From contig NZ_WSQA01000001.1 of assembly GCF_009768885.1 (NCBI RefSeq), positions 496,001-560,000 on the forward strand: 64,000 nt of DNA, written 5' to 3'. A program made the translations under genes and the position numbers. Source of the stretch: Sphingobacterium humi (GTDB taxonomy: Bacteria; Bacteroidota; Bacteroidia; Sphingobacteriales; Sphingobacteriaceae). Numbering within the stretch: the stretch's first letter is position 1; every line of letters starts with the position of its first letter. This document shows, in pieces, positions 9,044-18,718 of the stretch. The notes under the pieces were generated by a model that saw only the letters and a program-made list of their open reading frames with translations, did not search any database and had not been told where the DNA came from.

Positions 9044-10716
9044 GGTTTGCTTGTTCCTTGTAATAACCAAGGTTTCGACCATTGGCTGTTTTTACCACGC
9101 AATTTAGAATAAGGTGTTTCTTGCAAGCTGTTCATCGCTGCTTCTACATTTGCTTTATTCGCATTAATTTCATTATTTCCATAGATAAAGCGAACAGGAA
9201 GCACCGGCTCAGAGGAAGCTGGACCGGCCACAAACTTAGGGAATCCGGTTCTACGATAATCCATCCAAGCTTCTGTTGAACAGTTCCAACTGGCAATCCA
9301 TTTTTGCTCTAAAATCTGTTCTACCGTTCCATTGTATTTCACGCCAGCCTGCGCAATATAGGCGGCATACTTATCGGCGATACCCCAAGCTGTTAGGGAT
9401 GCTTTCACCCCTTCATTATAAAGGCTTTCGGCATTTCCGGTAATCCAATTCCGCTTGGCTGCTTCAGCGAGGATGAAATAGGTCTCCTCGGTTGTTGCCA
9501 GTCTTCTTTTGAGATAAGTTCCGGTAGATTGACGATACATCTGACTTAATTGCGAGACATGCTGATTTTGTACAATCTGTCCAGGCGTTGGATTTAAGTT
9601 GTAAGAACTAGGCTCTGGGGAGCCTGCAGGTACGCCTACATATTTCGCCGTATCTAATTTATAGCCCAGTTTTGCAGGGTTGTAATGGCGGGTAAATTTA
9701 TTGCCGGCGGCAATTTCCGTCAGGTATTGGGCATAGGTCAAACTCACGTAGGTTTGCAGCACGCCATTTTTACGGATTACCGGATCTGTGGCCGTGGCTA
9801 AGGCTGGGTCTTCCACCCATTGGCAATGTACTGGTGCCGTCCATACGAACATGCGTGGATCCTTATTAGCCTTCAATTTATCCATGATGGTTTTGGCAAT
9901 CTTCCGGCGTCGGAAGCCACTACCATCGGAGTCGAATTGATTGGCCAAGAACCAAGAATCGGCCGAAGTATTACCTAAATAAGACACCGCAGCGTTGTTT
10001 GCCGGGTTATTCAGGTAGACATTACTGTCGTATACCTTTTTGATGAGCTGTGCAGCTTCGGTTGGCATTTTTTCGGACAGCCGCATCGCATAGCGCAAGA
10101 GCAAGGAGTTGGCAAACTGATGCCATTTCTTTATATCGCCTTTGTACAATATATCATTGGCAGCAATAATCCCAGCATTGTTGTTGGCTTGGAAGAGTTC
10201 AGAAGCCCTTTGCAAATCAGCAAGAATACCTTTGTAAATGGTTTCCTGTTTATCGTACGTTGGCTGAAGGATATTTTGATTCGCTTTAATCGCATCAGTA
10301 TAAGGCGCATCGCCCCATAAATCGGTTATAACCCCATAAGCAAAGGCGCGAACCAGCAAGGCGATGCCTTCATGCATCGGAAACTTATTGGCTTGTGCTG
10401 AACTTAACATCACATCATTATTTGCCAGTACCTCATACCATTCGCCCCAATCGCGAGCATCCCATTTATAATGGTTGTAGCCATCAAACCAGCCGTCTTC
10501 TTGCATATGTTGCACCACACCACTGGACACACTATTATCTAATACCGCATAATTTCCAGACATGCCACTTAAAATACCGGTCAACATTAAGTTTACATTG
10601 GCACGGCTCGGGTCTACCCCATTAGGATTGATATTATATTCAGATAAATTTTTACAGCCTGAGATGGTACATAACATCCCCGCTGCGAGTATATATTGTA
10701 AGAATCTTCTTTTCAT
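9037..10716 (-). CDS. SusD/RagB-like outer-membrane glycan-binding lipoprotein
   Basis: This 559-residue protein has a lipoprotein signal ending in ISGC and the tetratricopeptide-rich SusD-like layout, with AFAYGVITDLWGDAPYTDA near residue 130 and a C-terminal EAWMDYRRTGFPKF segment typical of the SusD_2 subgroup. It would sit on the cell surface as the lid of the SusC channel and bind oligosaccharides or other polymers. It follows the SusC gene by 12 nt and overlaps the next gene by 7 nt. Confidence 0.92.
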   Translation of the reverse strand: MKRRFLQYILAAGMLCTISGCKNLSEYNINPNGVDPSRANVNLMLTGILSGMSGNYAVLDNSVSSGVVQHMQEDGWFDGYNHYKWDARDWGEWYEVLANNDVMLSSAQANKFPMHEGIALLVRAFAYGVITDLWGDAPYTDAIKANQNILQPTYDKQETIYKGILADLQRASELFQANNNAGIIAANDILYKGDIKKWHQFANSLLLRYAMRLSEKMPTEAAQLIKKVYDSNVYLNNPANNAAVSYLGNTSADSWFLANQFDSDGSGFRRRKIAKTIMDKLKANKDPRMFVWTAPVHCQWVEDPALATATDPVIRKNGVLQTYVSLTYAQYLTEIAAGNKFTRHYNPAKLGYKLDTAKYVGVPAGSPEPSSYNLNPTPGQIVQNQHVSQLSQMYRQSTGTYLKRRLATTEETYFILAEAAKRNWITGNAESLYNEGVKASLTAWGIADKYAAYIAQAGVKYNGTVEQILEQKWIASWNCSTEAWMDYRRTGFPKFVAGPASSEPVLPVRFIYGNNEINANKANVEAAMNSLQETPYSKLRGKNSQWSKPWLLQGTSKPW

Positions 10717-10728
10717 GACATCAGAATA

Positions 10729-13700
10729 TTAAAGGGTTAAGTCTAGTTTAAAGCCAAAAGGAATGGTCCAGGGGCTTACATTTTGCATTTCTATCCCTTG
10801 CCGGAAACCGCCGCCAGATGCCTGATAAGCGCGTTCCGGATCGATACCAATACCGGCCTTCGTCCAGAGCATAATATTTCTGGTGAATAAGGAAACCCGA
10901 AGGTTTTTAACCCGTTTGATGTTTGTAAAATCATAACCGATAGCCAGTTCGCGAAGCTTCACAAAATCAGAGTCAAAAACAACCTGCTGCATGTAGTTCC
11001 ACGGGAATTGCTCGCCAATAGGCCATACATTTGTTCCCTGGCCACCAAGGTTTTCCTTATAGCCGATGAGTTTACCATCTTGATCATACTGGGCAATTAC
11101 CCCCGGAATAAAGGCACCATCATGCGCTGCTACTCCGTCGAATTCCAAGTAATAACCACCGGTTTCTTTGGTCAACCCGCCGACAAGTGGGAAGTTCCCG
11201 TTCCGTGGAATAATATATTTCCCTGGGTCCGATTTCAATAGGTTCACAATTTCCGCAGCTGAATAGTTTCCTCCAGGAATCAAGCCATCTAGCAAATGTT
11301 GAGATTTCCAGTTGGAACCACCATAACGATAGGTTGATGACATAAACTGTCCGCCATAACGCCAATCTAAGCTAAAGCTTAAACTTACTTTTTTATAGGT
11401 CAACGTAGATTGTGCGCCTGCAAGGAATTTCGGGTTGAAGTTTCCGATTTTCATTTTTGCATTAATGGAGTTATCCGGTATCCACTGGCCTAAGTTATCG
11501 AGGATCGGCCATTTATAATACTCGCTAGTTGGGTCCTTCACATGCTGATAGCCGCGGCTATACAGGTTTCCAACTTCTTCGCCTACCCAAGTAAGGGCTC
11601 CACCGTTGTTATCTTCCCAGAATGCATAATAAGCGATTCCTTCATCAAGTTCTAAGATTTTCGCTTTGCTGTGAGAGAAGTTGACATTAATATCCCAAGT
11701 TAAACCGTTATCCCGTTTAATAGGTGTTCCTCCCAATACAAATTCCCAGCCTTTACTTTGCAATTTACCGGCATTAATCAGCTTGCTATTAAAGCCTGAG
11801 GATAATGGTACTTGCACAGGTAAGATTTGGTTTTTATTCTCCTTAATGAAGTAACTACCTTCAAAACGTAGTCTGCCTTTATACATTTGTAAATCTATAC
11901 CATACTCAGAGGAGGTTGCAATTTCCGGTTTCAACTGTGCGTTTAATAAGGTGCGTGGCATAGCGGTATAGATAATATCGCCCCATTTAGAGGTCGCTAG
12001 TACCGGATTCAGTTGGTATGGATTCGTATCATTACCCACCCTTGCAAAGCCTGCTCTCAATTTCAACATAGAAATAGCGGAAGGTAGATTTAAGGTTTCA
12101 TTGGCAATCCAGCTTAAGGAAGCCGATGGGTAGAAATAGGATCTATTTTTCTCAGGCAAGGTACTGGACCAATCGTTACGACCGGTTAAATCTAAATACA
12201 ATTGATTTTTATAGCTTAGGTTGGCCATGGCATATAAGCTATAAATAGCTTTTTGGTATTCGCCATTGCTGATCATTAAGCCTGCAGAAGGGATATTGGA
12301 CAGTCGGTATAAACCCGGAATGGTTAATCCAGCGTTCCGTTGAGAGCCTGCATAATAATCGGTATTGTATTGATACATAAAGTTACCGCCCGCAGAAACA
12401 TTGTAGCCAAAGTCAGGGATTTCATCAGCTCCTTTATAAGTAACCAAGAAGTCTACATTATTTTCACGCAATTTGATATCCTGTATGTGGTAAGCTCCTT
12501 TTTTATCACGGCTGAAACTCCATGGAATTTTAGTTTCCCGCGATTCAATCGAGCGGGTTTCTGCCGCACGGATAAAGGCTGAAAAACGTTCGTTGATATC
12601 CCAATCAAGTTTGATATTCCCGAATACACGATCGCGTTTGAAACCATTGGTCAACCCATAGGCCAAGAAATAAGGGTTATCTAAACCATCCGCCACCTGG
12701 CGCTGTTTGATTTCCTCTTGCCCCGGTTCCCAATACTCGCGTAATTCACGGACATCCACATGCGGATAAATGTAAACCGCTTGTAAAGGACTTCCTGCCC
12801 GGTTTCCCGCATCAGGTAAGTCATTGGATTTCGACCGAACAAAATTCAAATCCGTCGAAAACTTCAGGTTGTTTAAAATATTATAGGTTACACTGCTGCT
12901 TAATCCGCTACGTAATATATCGGTATTCGGAATCATGCCTTTATGGGTCAAATGATTTAAGGATACCCGATACAATACCTTTTGCCCCGCCCCGGTTAAG
13001 GAGACATTGTTAGTGCTGGAAAGCCCATTGTTCAGGAAGTTCCGCATATTGTCTTTATAGGACTTCAACTCGGTAGGAATTTTATTGCCATTGGCATCTA
13101 AAGGGCTGTTCCATTGTGCTGCGAGGTTGCCCTTATCCAATTCTGGTCCATACCAATATTCAGCAGACTCATTGTATAAGGCTGTCCGCGCTCCGGAAGC
13201 AAATTTATAATGGAAATCCATATAGCGATATGGCACTTCGAACACATTATTAGTCGAGAAATTCACCGTTGTTTTCTGCCCTTCTTTCCCTGATTTGGTG
13301 GTTATTAACACCACACCATTGGCCGCTCTAGAGCCATAAAGTGCAGCAGCACTCGGTCCTTTCAGGATGGAGATATTTTCAATATCATCCGGATTAATAT
13401 CCGCAATTGGGTTTCCATAATCGACCTCATTCCGATCGCCCATGGAACGCACATTATTGGTTCCACTCACCAAAGGAACGCCATCTACCACGAATAGCGG
13501 TTGATTGTCGGAGCTTAAGGAAGTTGCCCCACGGATCACCATACTTACGGAAGAGCCCACCCCACCGGTTTGGCTAATGGTTACTCCCGGAACCTTGCCG
13601 GCAATACCGCCAAGCACGTTCTCTTGCACCACCTTGTTGAGGCTTTCACCGTCCACTTTTCCTACAGCATAGCCTAAGGATCTTTCGGTTCTTTTAATTC

Positions 13701-14058
13701 CCAATGCCGTTACCACCACGGGTTCAATAACCTGATCGGAAGCCACTAAGGTTACCTCGATCGTGCTACGCCCTTGAATAGGGACTTCTTTGGTTTCATA
13801 GCCCAGGAAGGATAAGCGTAAGGACGTATCATCCCTGCTTACCTGAATGCTGAAGCGTCCATTGTTATTGGATGCTACCGCGATATTCGACTTATTCGCC
13901 GTAATGCTCACTCCGGAGAGTGGCTTCTGGTCTGCTTCCGCTCTTACCACACCAGTGATGGTTATCTGTTGTGCCTGGGCGGATATTGTTGGCAATAGGC
14001 AAGCCAACCATATCAGTATACACAACGTAAAGGAAGTTGGATTTTTGCATGCTTTCAT
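10729..14058 (-). CDS. SusC/RagA-family TonB-dependent outer-membrane transporter
   Basis: At 1109 residues, the protein has a signal peptide, then a carboxypeptidase-regulatory-like domain (about residues 33-110, ITGVVRAEADQKPLSGVSI), then the TonB box/linker VVVTALGIKRTERSLGYAV. The plug (VDGVPLVSGTNN, AALYGSRAANGVVLITTK) is followed by a long C-terminal beta-barrel. It would import glycan fragments with its partner SusD, encoded 12 nt downstream. It lies between a BNR sialidase-like lipoprotein and SusD, so the locus looks like a complete polysaccharide-utilisation unit. Confidence 0.95.
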   Translation of the reverse strand: MKACKNPTSFTLCILIWLACLLPTISAQAQQITITGVVRAEADQKPLSGVSITANKSNIAVASNNNGRFSIQVSRDDTSLRLSFLGYETKEVPIQGRSTIEVTLVASDQVIEPVVVTALGIKRTERSLGYAVGKVDGESLNKVVQENVLGGIAGKVPGVTISQTGGVGSSVSMVIRGATSLSSDNQPLFVVDGVPLVSGTNNVRSMGDRNEVDYGNPIADINPDDIENISILKGPSAAALYGSRAANGVVLITTKSGKEGQKTTVNFSTNNVFEVPYRYMDFHYKFASGARTALYNESAEYWYGPELDKGNLAAQWNSPLDANGNKIPTELKSYKDNMRNFLNNGLSSTNNVSLTGAGQKVLYRVSLNHLTHKGMIPNTDILRSGLSSSVTYNILNNLKFSTDLNFVRSKSNDLPDAGNRAGSPLQAVYIYPHVDVRELREYWEPGQEEIKQRQVADGLDNPYFLAYGLTNGFKRDRVFGNIKLDWDINERFSAFIRAAETRSIESRETKIPWSFSRDKKGAYHIQDIKLRENNVDFLVTYKGADEIPDFGYNVSAGGNFMYQYNTDYYAGSQRNAGLTIPGLYRLSNIPSAGLMISNGEYQKAIYSLYAMANLSYKNQLYLDLTGRNDWSSTLPEKNRSYFYPSASLSWIANETLNLPSAISMLKLRAGFARVGNDTNPYQLNPVLATSKWGDIIYTAMPRTLLNAQLKPEIATSSEYGIDLQMYKGRLRFEGSYFIKENKNQILPVQVPLSSGFNSKLINAGKLQSKGWEFVLGGTPIKRDNGLTWDINVNFSHSKAKILELDEGIAYYAFWEDNNGGALTWVGEEVGNLYSRGYQHVKDPTSEYYKWPILDNLGQWIPDNSINAKMKIGNFNPKFLAGAQSTLTYKKVSLSFSLDWRYGGQFMSSTYRYGGSNWKSQHLLDGLIPGGNYSAAEIVNLLKSDPGKYIIPRNGNFPLVGGLTKETGGYYLEFDGVAAHDGAFIPGVIAQYDQDGKLIGYKENLGGQGTNVWPIGEQFPWNYMQQVVFDSDFVKLRELAIGYDFTNIKRVKNLRVSLFTRNIMLWTKAGIGIDPERAYQASGGGFRQGIEMQNVSPWTIPFGFKLDLTL

Positions 14059-14124
14059 AATTTTTTTAAATAAGTAATGGTCAGGATTTTTGAATTAGCA
14101 CTCGTTTTTGATTAGTTTGTCATG

Positions 14125-15195
14125 TTAATTATTGTTTATTTTAAAGTGTTTGAATGCAATATTTGATCGGTTCCACGTATAGGTCATCGCGATATGGTTA
14201 TCCCACTGGATAATGGCAGGATAGGAATACTCATCCCCTTCTTTCCCGTTTTCAAGCTTTACCAAGTCTGTCCAGGTTTTTCCATTATCTGTAGACAGGC
14301 CTAAATTAAGGGCAGCCCGCGATCCCCAATTGCTATTATCCGGATTGTATAAAAGGTAGAGGTTTTGGTCGGTCAACTTCACCAGGTCGATGCCGCTATT
14401 CGGATTAGGCAAGCTGGTTTTATAAGGATCCGACCAGGTTTTTCCGAAGTCTTTGGAATCACTGCGGTAGATATAGCCTCCGCTGGTGCGAAGAAGCATA
14501 TGCACATGTCCGGGTTCAGACTCCCATAAAGTAGGTTGAATCATGCCTTCTCCCCCAAGGCTGTCGATATCTACTTTTAGGTAGCCATTATGTTCCCATG
14601 TTTTCCCTTGATCCTTGCTGAGGTCAACAAAGGGGCGCCATACGCCCTCTTCATTGGAGGCTCCAGCCACCCAAGTGCCATCGGAAAGCACAATAGGCTT
14701 ATTGCGCACAGGCCCGCGTCCTCCCTTATCGCCAGCAACGAGTTCTTGCGGGGCCGACCAAGTGGCTCCTTCGTCAGAAGATTTGATATACCAGGTTTCC
14801 CAAATGGCGATTTCCGACCCTACTTTAAAGAATAGAATAATATCATCGTTTTTATCTTTAAACAAAACCGGATTCCAATGTGGTACTTCTCGAATTTTTG
14901 CCACCTCGACAGGTTCAGACCAGGTTTTTCCATCACCTTTGGTCAACCATATCCCTACATCATTATGCTTTTCCTTAGTGCCACCAAACCAGGCCACCAG
15001 GAAGTTCTTGCCGGAAACATGCACCAAGGTAGATGCGTGTGCCTGTGCAAAAGGACGTACCTCAGGCAACACAAAAGATGAATCAATTAACTCAGCCGAA
15101 ACATAGCCTTTTTTCTCTTCCTTTTTAGGGGATTGGCACGACACAAATAACAACATCAATACCAACGATATACTAGGAATTATAGGTCTATTCAT
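14125..15195 (-). CDS. BNR-repeat sialidase-like lipoprotein
   Basis: The 356-residue protein carries a lipoprotein signal ending in FVSC. Four Asp-box motifs of the six-bladed sialidase fold are visible (SDEGATWSAP, SKDQGKTWEH, SKDFGKTWSDP, STDNGKTWTDL). Some PUL-encoded proteins of this fold act on linkages other than sialic acid, so the exact bond is uncertain. It would act on the cell surface or in the periplasm, releasing terminal sugars before SusC/SusD import. A second protein of the same fold is encoded at 17537-18712. Confidence 0.85.
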   Translation of the reverse strand: MNRPIIPSISLVLMLLFVSCQSPKKEEKKGYVSAELIDSSFVLPEVRPFAQAHASTLVHVSGKNFLVAWFGGTKEKHNDVGIWLTKGDGKTWSEPVEVAKIREVPHWNPVLFKDKNDDIILFFKVGSEIAIWETWYIKSSDEGATWSAPQELVAGDKGGRGPVRNKPIVLSDGTWVAGASNEEGVWRPFVDLSKDQGKTWEHNGYLKVDIDSLGGEGMIQPTLWESEPGHVHMLLRTSGGYIYRSDSKDFGKTWSDPYKTSLPNPNSGIDLVKLTDQNLYLLYNPDNSNWGSRAALNLGLSTDNGKTWTDLVKLENGKEGDEYSYPAIIQWDNHIAMTYTWNRSNIAFKHFKINNN

Positions 15196-15346
15196 AATGT
15201 TAGTTTTTAGATCTTGAATCTATTTAATATCTCTTTAGGAGAATATTTTTACATTGGTTAATCAAAATTAAAGGTGGAATTTCACGTATCTTTCTAACAA
15301 ATTATCCAGTATATCTGAAATTTTACCATGCCTTTGCTAACCATTC

Positions 15347-17518
15347 CTATTCGATAACTTTTAAGTATTTCCCCATCCAATATGGAAGGAGCCAAATGTC
15401 GCCAGCGCTATTTTCTGCAGCACCATCATGACCCCCATCCATATTAAAGCGATTGGAATTATGCCGAGAGATTTTCAGCTCATCAGGAGGCAACACCGTC
15501 TTGGTATATTGATTTCTGAAATTCTTATCCAATAGCTCAATATCTTTACGATTGCTGTTTTTGATGGTCCACTGAATAAGGTCTAGTGGATATTCCTGCA
15601 AGTACCATACAGCATCTGCCAATCCAAAATCGGAGGTACCCGTCATCGCTGTCATGATATTCCAAACCGCATCCTTCTCCGGCTTTTCAGCTTCGTAATG
15701 GTCTAAAATTGCTGCTTTGTATTGCTGCTTCAACTCATTGGTCAGGGCATAGCGATACAGGCCCCAATAGCCCAAGAAATACATCTCATCATCGGAGTGA
15801 TTCCAATAAACAGAGAGCAGCTGACTCAGATCATCGGCCTGCGCATCCGCTTTTCCTATTTCCGACATCGGGCGCATCAGGTTTTCTAAATAGCCATGCT
15901 TGTTAAATAACTCCATGATTTTATCCTTATACATCGGCTTCTTGGTAAAATGATAGGCCGTTTGCAGCATGCCGATAATATTGGAAGAATTTAACTTACG
16001 GTCGCCGATGTTCTTGCTGAAGCCGTTCACATATGCAGGATTCCATTTTCCCCATAAGGTGGGTTTGCCATCAAAGTCGACCAAGTACATGTCATTTTCA
16101 ACGATATGCGTCATCATCGAATCCAACAGACGAATGGCTTGTTGCTTCAGCTCCGGCACATCTACCACCTCGGCGATAACGCCAAAGGCGAAGGCATGTC
16201 CTATGGCTTCATCGCTACTGGTAGTTGCTTTCCAATCCCAATCTTTCGCGGGAGCCTTTTGCCAATGCTCCGGATCACCAAGCTGGTCGCGGTGCCCCGT
16301 ACGCTCGAACGTACGAGCCGGAAATCCTTTAACCGGGTTGATGCTATACAAGCGTTCCATGGCATCTAAAGATTCTCGAGTATTCTGTAAGGCATCCGGG
16401 CTTTTGGTAACCGCATAACGGAACGCTTGTGAAGCAAGGTACATCGTGGTCCACAGGCCGTCATTATCTGAATCCGCAAGGAAACCGGTGCTGATATCGC
16501 CATTTTTCATACCGAAAAGATTGGCATTAAAGCCATTTCGAATATGACGGGCGCGGACTTGCTTTTCATAAAAATCAGCCTTCTTGGCTAAGGTCATGTC
16601 TTCAAAGACAAGCTGGGAAAGACCACCCTTATTCAATACAAATACCGAAGAACCGGGACCTTTTTTCAGGTCGATTACCTCATCCTGATTAAGCCAACGT
16701 TTGCTGGCGTAATAGTTGATTTTACCATTGGCAAATACCTTAAAAGCACCTTCTTTACTTCCTACCCATAATTGCTGATCGATGCTGCGCACTTTGTTCA
16801 GCTTGAGGGAAGGTAGTTTACTTAACACACGTTCCTGCTTAAATTGGTTATTCAAGAAGATTAAGCCTTCCTCAGCATGCGCTAAAACAAGTTTACCTTG
16901 ATGTACCGCCATAGATTGCAGACCGGTTTTATTATACACAGGTTTCAAAATGTTTCCCGTGGAATTTAAGGCTAAAACGCCCGCTGTAGTCAGGATATAA
17001 AAGCCCTGCTGCCCTTGAGCATGAACCTCTACGATTTCCGCCGGACTTTGAACGCTGCGTAGCATTTTATTATCCTTAATCTGGTTCAGCTGTTTGGCAT
17101 TAAACACCAGGTATTCGGATTTATTGACTGCCAAAAAACCACGTGGCTGGGTAATTTGATGCGGCATATAAAGTTTCCCCGCCCAAGCATTGCTGAAAAC
17201 AACTTCCTTATCCAGGTAGACCAATTGATTTTCCACCTGCAGCATGTCGACGATGTTTTTATCCTTCATGAAGCGGTATAAATTATCCTCGACGATTTTG
17301 CCCGGCACTAGCAGTTGCCCTGGACTTAGGCGTTGTAAGCCATCGCTGCTTAACACCTGCACATGCCCATTACGGTCAAATGCCATGGTTTTATAATCGC
17401 CATTGCCCTCATATTTAATGGCGTAATCTTGGGTAAAAGGCAGGTCCTTATGGCGCTGCTGCCCCAGTGCCATCACGGCACTCAATAAAAAATAAATGGT
17501 TAATAGGTTAGTTTTCAT
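15347..17518 (-). CDS. Exported protein with N-terminal propeller-like region and C-terminal alpha/alpha-barrel-like domain
   Basis: The 723-residue protein has a signal peptide (MKTNLLTIYFLLSAVMALG). Residues about 30-330 are made of short beta-rich repeats like those of periplasmic sensor propellers (for example LWVGSKEGAFKVFANGKI). Residues about 340-723 are helical, with DSDNDGLWTTMYLASQAF and a C-terminal NMDGGHDGAAENSAGD, suggesting an (alpha/alpha)6 toroid as in some glycoside hydrolases and lyases. I do not recognise a named family. The position between two sialidase-like genes suggests a glycan-active enzyme or accessory protein. Function is inferred from context only. Confidence 0.6.
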   Translation of the reverse strand: MKTNLLTIYFLLSAVMALGQQRHKDLPFTQDYAIKYEGNGDYKTMAFDRNGHVQVLSSDGLQRLSPGQLLVPGKIVEDNLYRFMKDKNIVDMLQVENQLVYLDKEVVFSNAWAGKLYMPHQITQPRGFLAVNKSEYLVFNAKQLNQIKDNKMLRSVQSPAEIVEVHAQGQQGFYILTTAGVLALNSTGNILKPVYNKTGLQSMAVHQGKLVLAHAEEGLIFLNNQFKQERVLSKLPSLKLNKVRSIDQQLWVGSKEGAFKVFANGKINYYASKRWLNQDEVIDLKKGPGSSVFVLNKGGLSQLVFEDMTLAKKADFYEKQVRARHIRNGFNANLFGMKNGDISTGFLADSDNDGLWTTMYLASQAFRYAVTKSPDALQNTRESLDAMERLYSINPVKGFPARTFERTGHRDQLGDPEHWQKAPAKDWDWKATTSSDEAIGHAFAFGVIAEVVDVPELKQQAIRLLDSMMTHIVENDMYLVDFDGKPTLWGKWNPAYVNGFSKNIGDRKLNSSNIIGMLQTAYHFTKKPMYKDKIMELFNKHGYLENLMRPMSEIGKADAQADDLSQLLSVYWNHSDDEMYFLGYWGLYRYALTNELKQQYKAAILDHYEAEKPEKDAVWNIMTAMTGTSDFGLADAVWYLQEYPLDLIQWTIKNSNRKDIELLDKNFRNQYTKTVLPPDELKISRHNSNRFNMDGGHDGAAENSAGDIWLLPYWMGKYLKVIE

Positions 17519-17536
17519 TTCTTTAGGTTTTATTCA

Positions 17537-18712
17537 TTATTGAATGGACTTAGCATCAATAATGACATGTTCAATGGTTTTAGAATTAGGTTCTTTGTGG
17601 TGGGAGTAGGTAATATGGATATGTCCATTTTCTGCTAAAATCATAGCGGGATAGGAAAAACGTCCAACCTTGTTTTTGTCTTCAACGATAATGCCGATGC
17701 TGTTCCAATTGGCACCTTCATCTTTGGATTGATAGAGCGATAGGCGGGCCCTGCCTTCATCCATATCATTCGTCAATAAAATCCAGTTGTTTTTACCCAG
17801 TTTTAATACATCAACACTAGCGGTACTTTTTACCGGCAATTCTTTGTTTACCGCCCAGGTTAATCCCTTGTCTTTTGATATGGAGCTTTGTAATAAAGCC
17901 GGATCATCGCCGGAATCGCGCATGTAGGCAAGAATTTCCCCTTTGCTATTTTCGATTAATGCCGGTTGAATATTGCCGCGACCAACGATAGGCTCACTAT
18001 ACTTCCAAGATTCACCATGGCTGTCGGAGAAGGCAATCATCGAGAAGTTAAAGCCATCGGAGTAAATAGGAAGTAGAATACGGCCAGATTTCAAAATCAA
18101 GGGCTTAATCCGAGTCATCCAACCAAAGGCACGCTTCGTAGGGTCTTCGGTGGCTTGCATAATCTGTGCGTCATAACGTGGTGCATATTCAGCCCAAGCA
18201 TGATGTTGTGCCGGCAACTCCTTGAATCGTTTTTTAACGGCCGCCACGAAATCATCGCCGGGTTTCAACAAAATATTATCCTGCCATTCCCATTTTACTT
18301 CATTTCCTTCAAAATCAGAAGCCCGTCTAAATTTTAAAACGGAATTCTCCCAGCGGTTGGCCTGTACAGCAATCCATACCAAATACAGCTTCTGCTGATG
18401 CATAAAAAATACAGGGTTACAGTCGGGTAAGCCTTCGGTATCTGCCAGCAAATAGGCGGAGCCCCACTTTTGGGTAGCCATATTGTATTTTGCCCCCATA
18501 ATTTTAACGTCGTCGGCTCCACGTTCCCCCGAACCTTGAAACCAAGTGGCTAATAAATTGCCCGATGGAAGCTCGACAATGCTACTGCCATGAACATGCT
18601 GTGCTTGATGCGGGAAAATGTAGGCCCGATTTAATACGGTAAACTTATTTTGCTGCGCATGCACAACAAACACTACACATAAACAAAGCAGACTAAGTAA
18701 TAGGTCTTTCAT
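17537..18712 (-). CDS. BNR-repeat sialidase-like exported protein
   Basis: The protein has 391 residues with a signal peptide ending in VHAQ. Asp-box-like motifs are visible (SDSHGESWKY, SKDKGLTWAV, SKDEGANWNS), together with ATWFQGSGERGADDVKI near the N-terminus, a region that carries the catalytic acid in sialidase-fold exo-hydrolases. It is about 35 residues longer than the lipoprotein sialidase at 14125 and is not a close duplicate. Its start lies 6 nt after the metallophosphoesterase gene stop and it precedes the toroid protein by 18 nt, so all three are cotranscribed. Confidence 0.82.
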   Translation of the reverse strand: MKDLLLSLLCLCVVFVVHAQQNKFTVLNRAYIFPHQAQHVHGSSIVELPSGNLLATWFQGSGERGADDVKIMGAKYNMATQKWGSAYLLADTEGLPDCNPVFFMHQQKLYLVWIAVQANRWENSVLKFRRASDFEGNEVKWEWQDNILLKPGDDFVAAVKKRFKELPAQHHAWAEYAPRYDAQIMQATEDPTKRAFGWMTRIKPLILKSGRILLPIYSDGFNFSMIAFSDSHGESWKYSEPIVGRGNIQPALIENSKGEILAYMRDSGDDPALLQSSISKDKGLTWAVNKELPVKSTASVDVLKLGKNNWILLTNDMDEGRARLSLYQSKDEGANWNSIGIIVEDKNKVGRFSYPAMILAENGHIHITYSHHKEPNSKTIEHVIIDAKSIQ

Positions 18713-18718
18713 AAATAT

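Noticed and set aside
9044..9082. Longer start of the glycerophosphodiesterase
   Set aside because: The extra 13 residues precede a clear lipoprotein signal and overlap SusD; the ATG at 9043 fits better.
14615..15106. 163-codon open frame on the plus strand
   Set aside because: Lies antisense inside the sialidase-like gene, with low-complexity shadow composition and no motif.
15969..16418. 149-codon plus-strand frame
   Set aside because: Antisense shadow of the toroid-protein gene without supporting features.
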